Positions 43,388-53,878 of a stretch of DNA of 64,000 nt are shown here, in pieces. Each line of letters opens with the position of its first letter. Position 1 is the first letter of the stretch. Below the pieces are notes generated by a model. It was given only the letters and a program-made list of their open reading frames with translations, searched no databases and had not been told where the DNA came from. Both the position numbers and the translations under genes were made by a program. This stretch comes from Bacteroidales bacterium (GTDB lineage Bacteria > Bacteroidota > Bacteroidia > Bacteroidales > UBA932). The stretch is taken from NCBI GenBank assembly GCA_017561265.1, contig JAFZDJ010000004.1, positions 62,001 to 126,000 of the forward strand. The letters are read 5' to 3'.

Positions 43388-46300
43388 GGACGCTGTAACG
43401 GATCTGCATTTCATTCAGTTCATTGATGAAGTCTGCGGTCACTCCTACACGGAACTTACGCGAAAGGAATTCTATATTCCATCCTTTTTCAGGATCATTG
43501 AGGAACATTGTCAACGGAACGTTGCCTTTGTTCCTCTTTATCATTTTTACAAGCTTCTCCCTGAATTCAGGGGTCAGCATTGATGTGGAAATGCTGATGG
43601 CGAATCCCTTCACATATGTGTCGGTCACATTGCCGAGCAGCATTATCTTTTTGATCTTGAACGCATAAGGCGAGGTCTTTCCTTGAGCTCTTTCTTCCGG
43701 TTTGATATAGTACTTTTCCTCGATATCACCCTCGATGAAGATAGCGCTATGCAGCTGCATATAGCTCATGAAATTCTCATGATCCTTGCCGAAAAGGGCT
43801 ATTTCATAGCTTCCGCTGAAGTCCTCGATGACGGTCTTCGACCACGGACGTCCGGTCTTGGTGGTCATGACCTGAGTTGATATAATGAAGCCGGCTATGT
43901 TGGCTTTCTGCTTTATCTTCTTTGTCTCACAGTCACTTATGATGGCTTCGAGTTCTCCCACCTGACATGTGGTGAAGTTCTCCAGCTCGAATGCATACTG
44001 GTCCAGAGGGTGAGAAGAAAGATACATTCCCACAAGGTCCTTCTCCAGCTGGAGCCTTTCCAGAACATCGTCTTCTCCCACCATAGACGGGATATCAGGT
44101 CTTTCCGGCTTGAGCTCCTCCACCTCTCCGAACAATGAAACGGCGCTTTCCATGCTGTCCTTCTTATAAAGCTCTCCGTATCTTATGAGTGTGTCAAGGA
44201 ATGTGTCCTCGCTCTTGGACGGTAGCATGAACTGCTTGCGGCTGATACCGAAACTGTCGAATGCTCCGGAGTGCAGAAGTGCCTCAAAAGCCTTTCTGTT
44301 CACCGTTCCGGACATACGCTCCACAAAGTCGTAGATATCGGCAAAAAGGCCGTTTTCTTCGCGTTCTGCGAGGATTGCGCGCACGATGTTGTCACCGAAT
44401 CCCTTTATACCTCCCAGTCCGAAACGGATTTCTCCCTTCTTGTTGACCGTGAACTTCGAGTCAGACTCATTTATATCAGGATTCAGTACCTTGATGCCGT
44501 TCTTCTTGCAGTCATCCATGATCTTCTTGATCTCGTCCATGTTGGAGAGATTCTTGGTCAGGTTGGCAGCCTGGAATTCGGCAGGGTAGTGTGCCTTGAG
44601 CCATCCGGTCTGGTAGCTCACCCATGCATAGCATGTTGCGTGAGACTTATTGAAGGCATATGAAGCGAACTTTACCCAGTCCTTCCAGATCTTCTCAAGG
44701 ATTTCCTGAGGATGTCCGTTCTTTATACCTCCATTTATGAACTTGTCCTTCAATGAGTTAAGAAGGTCGATGATCTTCTTTCCCATTGCCTTTCGCAGTG
44801 TATCTGCCTCACCTCGCGTGAAGTCCGCCAGCTTACGGGACAGAAGCATCACCTGCTCCTGATATACAGTGATTCCGTATGTGTCCTGGAGAATATCCTC
44901 CATTGCCGGAAGGTCATATTCGATAGGTTTGCGACCCTGCTTTCTTTCCACGAAGTCAGGGATGTAGTCCATCGGACCCGGACGGTAGAGGGCGTTCATC
45001 GCGATGAGGTCCTCAAATCGGGTCGGCTGGAGCTTTATGAGCCATTCCTTCATGCCGGGAGATTCGAACTGGAATACGCTGGTGGTGTCTCCGCGGCTGT
45101 AAAGCTCATATGTTTCCTTATCATCGATAGGAATCTTCTCTATGTCGAACTCGATGCCGAAACGCTTCTTGATGTTGGCCTGGCATTCCTTTATGATGGA
45201 CAAGGTCCTGAGGCCGAGGAAGTCCATCTTCAGCATTCCTACCTCCTCGATATAGTGGCCGTCATACTGCGATACCCACACTTCCTCTCCGGTGAGCTTG
45301 TCGTTGGCCACACAGATAGGTATATATTCGGTGAGGTTGCTCCTTCCGATGATCATGGCACAGGCATGTACTCCGGTCTGACGCACGCAACCTTCCAGCT
45401 TGGCTGCATAGTTGAGCACGTCCTTGGTCTCTTCTGCACCGTTTGTGAGCTCTTCCTTAAGCTCAGGAATCAATTTATAGCAGTTCTTGAGCTTCGGTTT
45501 GTATGAAACCTCTTTCTTGTATTTCTTGAACTGCTTCCTGACCTTTATCTTGCTTCCAGGGTTTTCAGGATCGTCAATCTCCACGTCCTTTTCTATCAGC
45601 TTCTGTCCTTCTTCCAGAGTGTCTCCTTCATTGAAAGGATCTTCAGCATCTTCCATCTGTACGATAGGCTTGTCCGGAATCATCTTTGTGAGCCTGTTGG
45701 ATTCCTCTATGGACATGCGGCTGACGCGCGCAACGTCCTTGATGGCTGACTTTGCGGCCATCGTTCCATAGGTGATCACATGTGATATCTGTTCCTTGCC
45801 ATATTTTTCTTCTATATACTGGAATACGCGATAACGTCCGTCGTCGTCGAAGTCGATGTCGACATCGGGCATGTTGATACGGTCCGGGTTGAGGAAACGC
45901 TCGAAGAGAAGGTCGTATTTGATAGGGTCTATATTGGTGATCTTCAAGCAGTAAGCTACTGCAGATCCTGCTGCGGAACCACGTCCCGGACCCACTGAGA
46001 TGCCTTCTTTGCGTGCTGCGGCAATGAAATCCTGGACGATGAGGAAGTAATCCGGGAATCCCATTTTGCAGATGGTCTTGAGCTCGAATTCTATACGCTC
46101 TGCCTGTTCGTCGGAAAGGGTGTCACCGTATCTCCAATGCGCTCCATCGTATGTAAGATGGCAAAGATAGGCCACAGAACGGCAGAACTCCTCTCCTCTT
46201 TCGTTGCCGCTCTTGTCGCATCTACCCTCATCGATGATGCTCTTGTATTTCTCCAGATGGGTGTCAATATCAGCCAGAAATTCCTCCGGAAGGTCGAATT

Positions 46301-47180
46301 TCGGAAGAATAGGGTCCTTGTCCACCTTGAACACCTCTATCTTCTCCGCTACTTCCAGAGTATTGCTGAGAGTCTCAGGGTGCTTGTAGAACATGTCCAG
46401 CATCTCCTCCTCGCTCTTGAGGTATTCCTGCTGGGTGTATCTGAGGCGGTCCGGATCGTCAAGGTTCGCATTGGTGGTCAAGCATATGAGACGGTCGTGT
46501 GCCGGTCCGTCTTCCTTGCGCACGAAATGTACATCGTTGGTTGCGACAACCTTGGTACCTGTCTTTGCAGCAAGTTCAAATATGCCTTCGTTTGCTACGA
46601 GCTGATGCTCGTAGACTTCCTGTGACTGACCTGGGATAAGGGTCTTATGCTGCTGCACTTCCAGATAGAAATCATCTCCGAATACCCTTTTATGCCATTC
46701 TATGGCCTTTTCTGCAGCAGCCATGTCGCCCGCAATGATTGCTCTTGGAATCTCTCCTGCGATGCAGGCAGAGCAGCAGACGAGTCCTTCAGCGTGTTTT
46801 TCCACGATCTCATGACATACCCTCGGCTTATCATAGTATTTTCCTTCGATGTGTCCTGTGGAGACTATCTTCATGAGATTCTTGTAGCCCTGATAGTTCT
46901 TGGCAAGAAGGATGAGGTGGAAATATCCTCTGTGATCCTTGTCTTTCAGCTTGTGGTCGTAGTGCTTTGTCACATAGATCTCACAGCCGATGATAGGCTT
47001 CACTTCAGGGAACTTCTTCGCTACCTTCAGGAACTCCTTGACACCGTACATGTTTCCATGGTCTGTGATGGCTAATGCAGGCATTTCCAGCTCTTTAGCT
47101 CTAGCAAAAAGATCACCGATGGCTGACTGGCCGTCGAGGATGGAATACTGTGTATGGACGTGAAGATGGACGAAGGACAT
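43377..47180 (-). CDS. dnaE: DNA polymerase III subunit alpha, DnaE type
   Basis: A 1267-residue replicative polymerase. PHP domain at the start (FVHLHVHTQYSILDG), then the polymerase core with GPGRGSAAGSAVAYCL and the catalytic PDVDIDFDDD aspartates, FTRGEADTLRKAMGKK, and an OB-fold near the C-terminus. Start at 47180 rather than an upstream ATG at 47237, because a -7 box lies at 47202-47209 and the secDF terminator covers the extension. Usual size is 1150-1280. Its end overlaps the EEP gene tail-to-tail by 11 bases. Confidence 0.96.
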   Translation of the reverse strand: MSFVHLHVHTQYSILDGQSAIGDLFARAKELEMPALAITDHGNMYGVKEFLKVAKKFPEVKPIIGCEIYVTKHYDHKLKDKDHRGYFHLILLAKNYQGYKNLMKIVSTGHIEGKYYDKPRVCHEIVEKHAEGLVCCSACIAGEIPRAIIAGDMAAAEKAIEWHKRVFGDDFYLEVQQHKTLIPGQSQEVYEHQLVANEGIFELAAKTGTKVVATNDVHFVRKEDGPAHDRLICLTTNANLDDPDRLRYTQQEYLKSEEEMLDMFYKHPETLSNTLEVAEKIEVFKVDKDPILPKFDLPEEFLADIDTHLEKYKSIIDEGRCDKSGNERGEEFCRSVAYLCHLTYDGAHWRYGDTLSDEQAERIEFELKTICKMGFPDYFLIVQDFIAAARKEGISVGPGRGSAAGSAVAYCLKITNIDPIKYDLLFERFLNPDRINMPDVDIDFDDDGRYRVFQYIEEKYGKEQISHVITYGTMAAKSAIKDVARVSRMSIEESNRLTKMIPDKPIVQMEDAEDPFNEGDTLEEGQKLIEKDVEIDDPENPGSKIKVRKQFKKYKKEVSYKPKLKNCYKLIPELKEELTNGAEETKDVLNYAAKLEGCVRQTGVHACAMIIGRSNLTEYIPICVANDKLTGEEVWVSQYDGHYIEEVGMLKMDFLGLRTLSIIKECQANIKKRFGIEFDIEKIPIDDKETYELYSRGDTTSVFQFESPGMKEWLIKLQPTRFEDLIAMNALYRPGPMDYIPDFVERKQGRKPIEYDLPAMEDILQDTYGITVYQEQVMLLSRKLADFTRGEADTLRKAMGKKIIDLLNSLKDKFINGGIKNGHPQEILEKIWKDWVKFASYAFNKSHATCYAWVSYQTGWLKAHYPAEFQAANLTKNLSNMDEIKKIMDDCKKNGIKVLNPDINESDSKFTVNKKGEIRFGLGGIKGFGDNIVRAILAEREENGLFADIYDFVERMSGTVNRKAFEALLHSGAFDSFGISRKQFMLPSKSEDTFLDTLIRYGELYKKDSMESAVSLFGEVEELKPERPDIPSMVGEDDVLERLQLEKDLVGMYLSSHPLDQYAFELENFTTCQVGELEAIISDCETKKIKQKANIAGFIISTQVMTTKTGRPWSKTVIEDFSGSYEIALFGKDHENFMSYMQLHSAIFIEGDIEEKYYIKPEERAQGKTSPYAFKIKKIMLLGNVTDTYVKGFAISISTSMLTPEFREKLVKMIKRNKGNVPLTMFLNDPEKGWNIEFLSRKFRVGVTADFINELNEMQIRYSVLKK

Positions 47181-47201
47181 AGCTCTTGTTTTTAAGGAGG
47201 A

Positions 47202-47209
47202 CAAAGATA
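47202..47209 (-). promoter_or_regulatory. dnaE promoter, -7 box
   Basis: Plus-strand CAAAGATA reads TATCTTTG on the minus strand (TAnnTTTG). Predicted start near 47195. It fixes the dnaE start at 47180. Confidence 0.6.
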
Positions 47210-47216
47210 CAAAAAA

Positions 47217-47242
47217 TCGGGGTGACTTTTCAGCCACCCCGA
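47217..47242 (-). terminator. secDF terminator
   Basis: Stem TCGGGGTG/CACCCCGA (8 bp, loop 10) followed on the minus strand by TTTTTT. It lies 22 bases past the secDF stop and directly upstream of the dnaE promoter. Confidence 0.82.
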
Positions 47243-47263
47243 CTATTTATTATGGAGTAATCT

Positions 47264-50200
47264 TTACTTGTTCTCCTTCTTTGCTGCTCTCTTCATTGTA
47301 ACGTCATACATGATAGGAGTTGCGATGAAGATTGAAGCGTATGTACCGATCACGATACCGAGGATGAGGGCTACTGCAAGACCTCTGATCACCTCACCAC
47401 CGAAGATTGCAATCGCGAGCATAGTCACGAGAGTAGTGAGTGATGTATTCATTGTACGTGAGAGAGTGCTGTTGAGGGCCTCGTTCACGTTCTTACGGAA
47501 GTCTGCCTTTGGATGAAGCTCCTTGTACTCGCGGATACGGTCGAAGATAACCACTGTATCGTTGATAGCGTAACCGATGATGGTCAGGATCGCAGCGATG
47601 AATGTCTGGTCGATATCAAGGCTGAATGGAAGGATACCTGAGAAGAGTGAGAAGAAGCCGATCACGATGAGGGCTGTGTGTGCAAGACCTGTCACACCAC
47701 CGAGACCCCATGTCCATCCGCTGAAACGTACAGCGATGTAGCCGAAGATCACGATGAGTGCAAGGATAACTGCGATGAATGCGTCTCTTGTGATGTCGTT
47801 TGCGATGGTAGGACCCACCTTGTCAGAGCTGATGATACCGTTAGGGTTGTCGAGAGTTGATGTGAATTCCTCGAATGTGAGTTCATCAGCGAAGAAGCCC
47901 TTAAGTGAGCTGTAGAGCTTGTTCTCTACCTCTGCGTCAGCCTCAGTCGACTCATTCTCAACAAGATACTGAGTAGTGATCTTCATCTGGCTCTCACCAC
48001 CGAACTGCTTTACCTCTACTGCACCGTCAAACTCGGCGAGAGCTGCAGCACGTACTTCCTCTGCAGTCACAGGCTGGTCGAATCTTACAACGTAAGTACG
48101 TCCACCAGTGAAATCAACACCATATGTGAAGCCCTTTGTGAAGATTGAAACAAGGGAGATCACGATGAGTGCACCAGAAACGATGTAAGCGATCTTCTTC
48201 TTGCCGATGAAGTCAACATGTGTATTCTGGAGGAAGTTTCTTGTAGCCTTGCTGTCGAATGTGATGTTCTTGCCCTTCTCTACTCTGTCATCGAAGATGA
48301 TTCTTGTGATGAAGATAGAAGTGAGGACAGAAGTGATGATACCGATGATGAGGGTAGTCGCGAAGCCCTGTACAGGACCTGAACCGAATACGAAGAGTAC
48401 GATACCGGTGAGGAGGGTAGTGATCTGACCGTCGATGATAGCTGAGTAAGCGTTTGAATAACCGTCAGCGATTGCCTTGCCAAGACCCTTTCCTGCGCGA
48501 AGCTCTTCCTTGATACGCTCATAGATGATGACGTTTGCGTCCACGGCCATACCGAGTGTCAGTACGAGACCGGCGATACCAGGGAGTGTGAGGACTGCTC
48601 CGAATGAAACGAGTGTACCGAAGAGAAGCACTACGTTGCAGAGAAGAGCGATGTCAGCTACGAGACCTGCTCCACGATAGAAGAAGAGCATGTAGAGAAG
48701 CACGAGGATGAACGCGATCACGAATGAGATGAGACCTGCGTTGATTGACTCAGCTCCGAGTGATGGTCCTACAACCTGCTCCTGGATGATAGTTGCAGGT
48801 GCAGGGAGCTTACCTGACTTGAGGACGTTAGCAAGGTCCTCAGCTTCCTCGAGAGTGAACTGACCTGTGATCTGTGAGCTACCGCCTGAAATCTCAGACT
48901 GTACGTTAGGATATGAATATACCATACCATCGAGAACGATAGCGATCTGACGGCCGATATTGTCCTTTGTCATGCGTGCCCAAACGTTTGCACCCTCAGC
49001 GTTCATTGTCATTGAAACCTCAGGAGAAGCGCCTGTGTTGCCGTACTGTACGCGTGCGTCAGTAACTGCACCACCGTCGAGCGGAGCCTTTCCGTCACGT
49101 GAAGAAGCCTTGATTGCCACGAGCTCGAAGATGTTCTCGTTAGGATCCATTGCAGATGCCTTTACAGTCCACATAGGCTTGAATTCAGGTGGGAAGAGCT
49201 GCTTGATCTGTGACATTGCAAGATACTTGTTGATCTGTGCTGTATCTGCATAGTGTGCATATCCGATGCAAGCGTGACCTCTTGCTCCAGATGGCTGGAG
49301 AAGAGCGAAGAGAGGGTTCTGCTTGATGAGCTCAGCCTCAGCTGCAGCGTCATTCTCTGCCTGCTTGAGCTCCTCTGCGAGAAGGTCTCCCTCAGCAGCC
49401 TCGGCAGTCTCCTCTACTGCAGGAGTCTCCTCCTCAGCTGAAAGGATCTGTGCGAGAACGCTGTTAGCCTCTGCGAGATATCCCTCGATCTCCTCGTTAG
49501 TGTATGTTGCCCAGAACTCGAGTGAAGCAGTTCCCTGGAGGAGCTTTCTTACACGCTCAGGCTCTTTTACACCTGGGAGCTCCACGAGGATACGGCCGCT
49601 GTTGCCGAGCTTCTGGATGTTTGGCTGTGTCACACCGAAACGGTCGATACGGTTTCTGAGGACGTTGAAAGAGTTTGAGATTGCGCTCTCAGACTCTGCT
49701 CTGATCACCTCGATAACCTGCTCGTCAGTAGACTCAGGTCCGATCTGGTCTCTCATCTCGTATGTTCCGAAGATCTGAGCGAGAGGCATTCCGTTTGAAG
49801 TCTCCTCCCAAGCCTCTGCGAAGAGAGTGATGAAATCGTTCCTAGAGTTGATGCTGCGCTCCTTTGCGAGAGCGAGAGCGTTTGTGAACTCAGGAGCGGT
49901 GTTGCCGCCTGCAAGAGCTCTTACGAGGTCCTCAAGCTGAACCTGAAGCATTACGTTCATACCACCCTTAAGGTCGAGACCGAGGTTGATTGACTTGGCC
50001 TGCACTTCCTTGTAAGTGTATCCGAGGTAGATCTTCTCGGATGAAATCGAATCGATGTACCTTCTGCTCTCATCCTTTCTGATAGAGTCGAGGTAGAAGG
50101 CCTTGTCTGCCTCAGCGACCTTGCCGAATGCAGCTGAATTCATTGCAGCCACTGCCTTAGCCTCAGCGTACTTCTCTGCCTTCTTCTCCTGACGGTTAGT

Positions 50201-50281
50201 CACGAGAGTGAATGAAAGCTGCCAAAGTGACGCAAGGAGAAGGAGAATCGCTACAAATCTGATAGCACCTTTACTTTGCAT
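47264..50281 (-). CDS. secDF: Fused protein-export subunit SecDF
   Basis: A 1005-residue fusion of SecD and SecF, the form usual in Bacteroidota, which uses the proton gradient to help SecYEG export. First membrane helix at the N-terminus, SecD motif LGLDLKGGMNVMLQ, ELPGVKEPERVRKLLQ, then a set of helices (GIAGLVLTLGMAVDANVIIYERI), and SecF from about 700 (GVDFTGGRTYVVRF, GYAINDTVVIFDRIRE, NTSLTTLVTMLAI). Twelve helices expected. A -7 box TAAATTTG is at plus-strand 50368-50375, giving an untranslated leader of about 80 bases, long for this genome. Strong codon bias. Confidence 0.96.
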   Translation of the reverse strand: MQSKGAIRFVAILLLLASLWQLSFTLVTNRQEKKAEKYAEAKAVAAMNSAAFGKVAEADKAFYLDSIRKDESRRYIDSISSEKIYLGYTYKEVQAKSINLGLDLKGGMNVMLQVQLEDLVRALAGGNTAPEFTNALALAKERSINSRNDFITLFAEAWEETSNGMPLAQIFGTYEMRDQIGPESTDEQVIEVIRAESESAISNSFNVLRNRIDRFGVTQPNIQKLGNSGRILVELPGVKEPERVRKLLQGTASLEFWATYTNEEIEGYLAEANSVLAQILSAEEETPAVEETAEAAEGDLLAEELKQAENDAAAEAELIKQNPLFALLQPSGARGHACIGYAHYADTAQINKYLAMSQIKQLFPPEFKPMWTVKASAMDPNENIFELVAIKASSRDGKAPLDGGAVTDARVQYGNTGASPEVSMTMNAEGANVWARMTKDNIGRQIAIVLDGMVYSYPNVQSEISGGSSQITGQFTLEEAEDLANVLKSGKLPAPATIIQEQVVGPSLGAESINAGLISFVIAFILVLLYMLFFYRGAGLVADIALLCNVVLLFGTLVSFGAVLTLPGIAGLVLTLGMAVDANVIIYERIKEELRAGKGLGKAIADGYSNAYSAIIDGQITTLLTGIVLFVFGSGPVQGFATTLIIGIITSVLTSIFITRIIFDDRVEKGKNITFDSKATRNFLQNTHVDFIGKKKIAYIVSGALIVISLVSIFTKGFTYGVDFTGGRTYVVRFDQPVTAEEVRAAALAEFDGAVEVKQFGGESQMKITTQYLVENESTEADAEVENKLYSSLKGFFADELTFEEFTSTLDNPNGIISSDKVGPTIANDITRDAFIAVILALIVIFGYIAVRFSGWTWGLGGVTGLAHTALIVIGFFSLFSGILPFSLDIDQTFIAAILTIIGYAINDTVVIFDRIREYKELHPKADFRKNVNEALNSTLSRTMNTSLTTLVTMLAIAIFGGEVIRGLAVALILGIVIGTYASIFIATPIMYDVTMKRAAKKENK

Positions 50282-50367
50282 AATAATTTATTGTTTTAAT
50301 GATATTTGTATGCATCATTTGAGGACAGCATGGAAGTTGTATCCCATACCACCCGCAAAATAGGGTG

Positions 50368-50423
50368 CAAATTTACTATTTTTTTCTTATAAATGAAGAT
50401 TCTATAAATATTTCTTATTTTTG
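50368..50423. promoter_or_regulatory. Divergent promoters secDF / PD40-SPOR gene
   Basis: Minus: TAAATTTG (plus-strand 50368-50375), driving secDF with a leader of about 80 bases. Plus: TATTTTTG at 50416-50423, only 9 bases before the ATG at 50433, implying a very short or absent leader. Confidence 0.5.
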
Positions 50424-50432
50424 TAGGCTGAA

Positions 50433-52328
50433 ATGAGAGTGAAAACGGCGATATTATTGGTAATTTCCTTAGTTTCATGGAAATTGTCGGCTCAGGAACA
50501 TGAGACCGACAGTCTTTTGCGTGCAGGTGACTCGTTTCATTCCGGATATGATTTTGAAAACGCCATAGCTGCATATGAGCAGGCTCTGGACATCCTTGAA
50601 GATACGCTTAATGTAGATTATGATTCTCTCAGGGTACTTTCCGTCCGCGACCGGCTCCTTCTTTCCGAGAACGGCAGGAACATGAGTTCCTTTGCCTACA
50701 GCCCGTCGGTCGTATCCCGTCATAAATTCTCATTGGACGACTTCTTCCTTTATTATCCTCTTCCTGACAGGAGCTGGCATTCTGTTCCGAACCAGCTTGA
50801 CAGCTCGGCTGCCGACGGACTGTCGCGTGCCCTGTACGCTCCGGATGATACCGGAAAGATATATTTTTCTGCAGAAGATGCAGACGGCATACGTAATATA
50901 TATATGACGGAGCTGCAGGATACCATATGGACATATCCGTCTCTGCTCAACGAGCAGCTCGTATCCCCGTCCGATGAGATCTATCCTCTTCTTTCGGAAG
51001 ACGGAAGGAAGCTGTACTTCTCTTCAGAGGGACTTTATGGTGTCGGAGGATATGACATATATGTATCCGAGTGGTCGGATGACGATCAGGACTGGTCGGT
51101 TCCTGTGAATCTTGGATTTCCTTATTCTTCTCCTGCGGATGATTTTCTTTTCATGAATACAGAGGAGGACGAGGGTTATACCATTTTTGCTTCCAACAGG
51201 GAATGCAGTGCGGATAGCGTATGGGTCTATGTGCTCGAACTGGACAATATGCCTGTCAGAAAGGCTGTGGACGATCCTTTGGAGCTTCTTGAAATTTCCC
51301 GTCTGGCTCCGTCAGACACGTCTGAGGACCTTAGTGAGAGCCAGGTGTCAGCTGATATTCCTGAGAACGTGGATATCAGAAGGTATATGGACAAGATGGA
51401 TGAAGTACGCGCCCTCAGAGATTCGCTTTCGTTCTACAGTTCTTCTCTTGACAAGGAGAGAAACAGTTTCGCCCTGAGTAATGATGACGATGAGAGGATG
51501 AGGCTGACTGATGAGATTCTGCGCAGGGAGGCAAGGATTCCGCAGTTTCAGGATTCTCTCGACAGGGCGGTTTCCCTTCTTCAGAAGATAGAGATGGAGT
51601 TTCTTTTCAGCGGTATAGTGATAGATCCTGAAGCCATGATGGCCGAGGCCGACCGTGAGATTGTCGGTGATGCCACAAGCTATACGTTTACAAGGATGAA
51701 TATGGGCGGGCCGCTGGATCTGAGGATAATGGAACCGGAGAAGAAGTTCGATTATTCATTCATGGTGCTGGATGAAGGACAGTTTGCCGAAAGCAACGAG
51801 ATTCCTGACGGAATCATCTACCAGATCCAGATGTTCAGTTCGACCCGTAAGGCCGATGTCGCTGCCCTTAAGGGACTCAGCCCCGTATTCGAGCGCAGGA
51901 ATGCCAGCGGCAGATATATATATAGGGTAGGTCTGTTCAATACATATAATGATGTCCTTTCCAAGCTCAATACAGTCAAGAAGGCCGGTTTCAGAAGTGC
52001 CTTCATTGTTGCATATATAGATGGAAAGGAAGTTTCGGTGTCAAAGGCGAGGTCGGAAGAGAACAGGAAACCTGAAGTGCAGACCTTCTATAGGGTTGTT
52101 CTTGTTCCGGAAGACGGTGTCATGGATGCTGCCATGTCTGATGGTATCCGCCAGCAGGCCTCGGGCAAGGATATAGCCAAGTCCGAAACTGATGAAGGTG
52201 TGCCGGCATATGTTGTAGGACCGTTTGCGGACAAAGCTCAGGCTGAATCGCTTGTAGATTTCATCAAAGCCATGGGAATATCCGAAGTTTCATGCGAATC
52301 TATTGCAAAAGATTCCTCTAATCTGTAA
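50433..52328 (+). CDS. Exported PD40/TPR protein with SPOR-like C-terminus
   Basis: A 631-residue exported protein (signal ends WKLSAQ). Near residue 30-60 a TPR-like pair (SGYDFENAIAAYEQALDIL), then a WD40/PD40-type beta region (DTGKIYFSAEDADGIRNIY, DGRKLYFSSEGLYGVGGYDIYVS), a long coiled stretch (about 310-390), and a C-terminal SPOR-like part (about 470-545: IYQIQMFSSTRKADVAALKG, YRVGLFNTYNDVLSKL). SPOR domains bind denuded peptidoglycan at division sites, so this is likely a cell-wall-associated envelope protein. First of three genes with nfeD and floA. Confidence 0.8.
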   Translation: MRVKTAILLVISLVSWKLSAQEHETDSLLRAGDSFHSGYDFENAIAAYEQALDILEDTLNVDYDSLRVLSVRDRLLLSENGRNMSSFAYSPSVVSRHKFSLDDFFLYYPLPDRSWHSVPNQLDSSAADGLSRALYAPDDTGKIYFSAEDADGIRNIYMTELQDTIWTYPSLLNEQLVSPSDEIYPLLSEDGRKLYFSSEGLYGVGGYDIYVSEWSDDDQDWSVPVNLGFPYSSPADDFLFMNTEEDEGYTIFASNRECSADSVWVYVLELDNMPVRKAVDDPLELLEISRLAPSDTSEDLSESQVSADIPENVDIRRYMDKMDEVRALRDSLSFYSSSLDKERNSFALSNDDDERMRLTDEILRREARIPQFQDSLDRAVSLLQKIEMEFLFSGIVIDPEAMMAEADREIVGDATSYTFTRMNMGGPLDLRIMEPEKKFDYSFMVLDEGQFAESNEIPDGIIYQIQMFSSTRKADVAALKGLSPVFERRNASGRYIYRVGLFNTYNDVLSKLNTVKKAGFRSAFIVAYIDGKEVSVSKARSEENRKPEVQTFYRVVLVPEDGVMDAAMSDGIRQQASGKDIAKSETDEGVPAYVVGPFADKAQAESLVDFIKAMGISEVSCESIAKDSSNL

Positions 52329-52338
52329 ATTTGCCCTC

Positions 52339-52800
52339 ATGGGATTTATCATTACATTGATTCTGGTCGGCCTTGTGCTGATCTTTGCCGAGATTCTGCT
52401 TGTACCGGGTGTCGGCATTGCGGGTGTTCTCGGACTTCTGTCCATGGGAGGATCATGCTACTATGCTTTCTATGAATATGGAAATACTGCCGGAGCCATC
52501 GTTACGGCCGTAAATGCCGTTCTCATCACCGCTCTGACCATCTGGGTGCTTAGGGCAAAGACATGGAAAAGGATGTCTCTCGATACAAATATCAGTTCCA
52601 AGGCTGTAGAAGGTGTTTTTCTGTCGGTTGGAGACCATGGCAAGACTCTTACCAGATTAGCTCCTATGGGATCGGTCCGCTTCGGTGACAATGTCGTTGA
52701 GGTGAAGGCTTTGGAAGGAATGCTTGATCCGGGAGTGGATGTTGAGGTTGTTCTTATCGAGGACAACAAGATATATGTAAAGCCAATAAATAATTTCTGA
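52339..52800 (+). CDS. nfeD: NfeD-family membrane protein
   Basis: A 153-residue protein with several membrane helices at the N-terminus ([20 protein letters not shown]...[23 protein letters not shown]) and a soluble C-terminal OB-like domain ([42 protein letters not shown]). NfeD proteins are partners of flotillin-like FloA, which follows 4 bases later. The start at 52339 is chosen because the longer frame begins within the preceding gene and lacks a typical N-terminus. The gene starts 10 bases after the SPOR protein's stop. Confidence 0.9.
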   Translation: MGFIITLILVGLVLIFAEILLVPGVGIAGVLGLLSMGGSCYYAFYEYGNTAGAIVTAVNAVLITALTIWVLRAKTWKRMSLDTNISSKAVEGVFLSVGDHGKTLTRLAPMGSVRFGDNVVEVKALEGMLDPGVDVEVVLIEDNKIYVKPINNF

Positions 52801-52804
52801 CAAT

Positions 52805-53758
52805 ATGGATGCAATGATTATCGTATGGATCGCGGTCTCGATCGTAGGACTCGTGGTCTTCTTGTGGTTCTTCCCTGTGACCCTCTGGTTCCAGGCATTG
52901 ATTTCTGGAGTTCGCATTTCCCTTATCCAGCTCGTTCTCATGCGTTGGAGAGGTGTTTCTCCAAACACGATCGTGATGGCAATGGTGACAGGAACCAAGG
53001 CAGGACTTACGCTTTATGCCAATGAACTTGAGGCTCATTATCTTGCAAAAGGAAATGTTCCTAAGGTAGTAAACGCCTTGATATCAGCTGACAAGGCTAA
53101 TATCTCCCTTGATTTCAAGATGGCTGCTGCAATCGATCTTGCAGGTCGTGACGTCTTTGAGGCTGTTCAGATGTCCGTGAATCCTAAGGTCATCAATACC
53201 CCTCCGGTGACAGCTGTTGCAAAGGATGGTATCCAGCTCATCGCAAAGGCTCGTGTGACAGTCCGTGCCAACATCAAGCAGCTCGTCGGAGGAGCCGGTG
53301 AGGAGACAGTTCTTGCCCGCGTCGGCGAGGGTATCGTTTCTTCTATCGGTTCTGCGGAAAGCCACAAGCTCGTTCTTGAGAATCCTGACAGCATTTCCAA
53401 GGTCGTTCTCAACAAGGGACTTGATGCAGGAACAGCATTTGAAATCCTTTCTATCGACATCGCTGATATCGACATCGGAAAGAACATCGGTGCCGTCCTC
53501 CAGATGGATCAGGCTGAGGCAGACAAGAACATCGCTCAGGCACGCGCAGAGGAGCGCCGCGCAATGGCTGTGGCTCTCGAGCAGGAAATGAAGGCAAAAG
53601 CCCAGGAGGCACGTGCCCGCGTGATCGAAGCAGAGGCTGAGGTTCCTCTTGCAATGGCAGAGGCATTCCGCAACGGCAATCTCGGCATCATGGACTATTA
53701 TAAGATGAAAAACATCCAGGCCGACACTGAAATGAGAGAAAGTATTGCAAAACAGTAA
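52805..53758 (+). CDS. floA: Flotillin-like membrane scaffold FloA
   Basis: A 317-residue SPFH-related protein. A membrane hairpin at the N-terminus (about 5-25, [18 protein letters not shown]), the FloA core ([53 protein letters not shown]), and a C-terminal coiled coil rich in Ala-Glu repeats ([24 protein letters not shown]). It forms membrane assemblies with NfeD that influence fluidity and protein localisation. Strong codon bias in the second half. A hairpin at 53833-53863 follows. Confidence 0.94.
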   Translation: MDAMIIVWIAVSIVGLVVFLWFFPVTLWFQALISGVRISLIQLVLMRWRGVSPNTIVMAMVTGTKAGLTLYANELEAHYLAKGNVPKVVNALISADKANISLDFKMAAAIDLAGRDVFEAVQMSVNPKVINTPPVTAVAKDGIQLIAKARVTVRANIKQLVGGAGEETVLARVGEGIVSSIGSAESHKLVLENPDSISKVVLNKGLDAGTAFEILSIDIADIDIGKNIGAVLQMDQAEADKNIAQARAEERRAMAVALEQEMKAKAQEARARVIEAEAEVPLAMAEAFRNGNLGIMDYYKMKNIQADTEMRESIAKQ

Positions 53759-53832
53759 TGCTGTGATGCAGCTGGATTCGGAGTCTTACGGCTCGTGTGT
53801 CTTAAGACTTTGAAAATAAGGTAGTTACATGA

Positions 53833-53863
53833 ATGAGGGTCGGTAAAATTTACCTACCCTCAT
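53833..53863. repeat. Hairpin left of the transposase gene
   Basis: ATGAGGGTcGGTAAA...TTTACCtACCCTCAT, 14 of 15 arm bases paired. Followed by TTTGCGTAATACG. Resembles the hairpin on the other side of the transposase (55058-55080) and that at 21838-21867; it may also serve as the floA terminator. Confidence 0.7.
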
Positions 53864-53878
53864 TTGCGTAATACGTTG

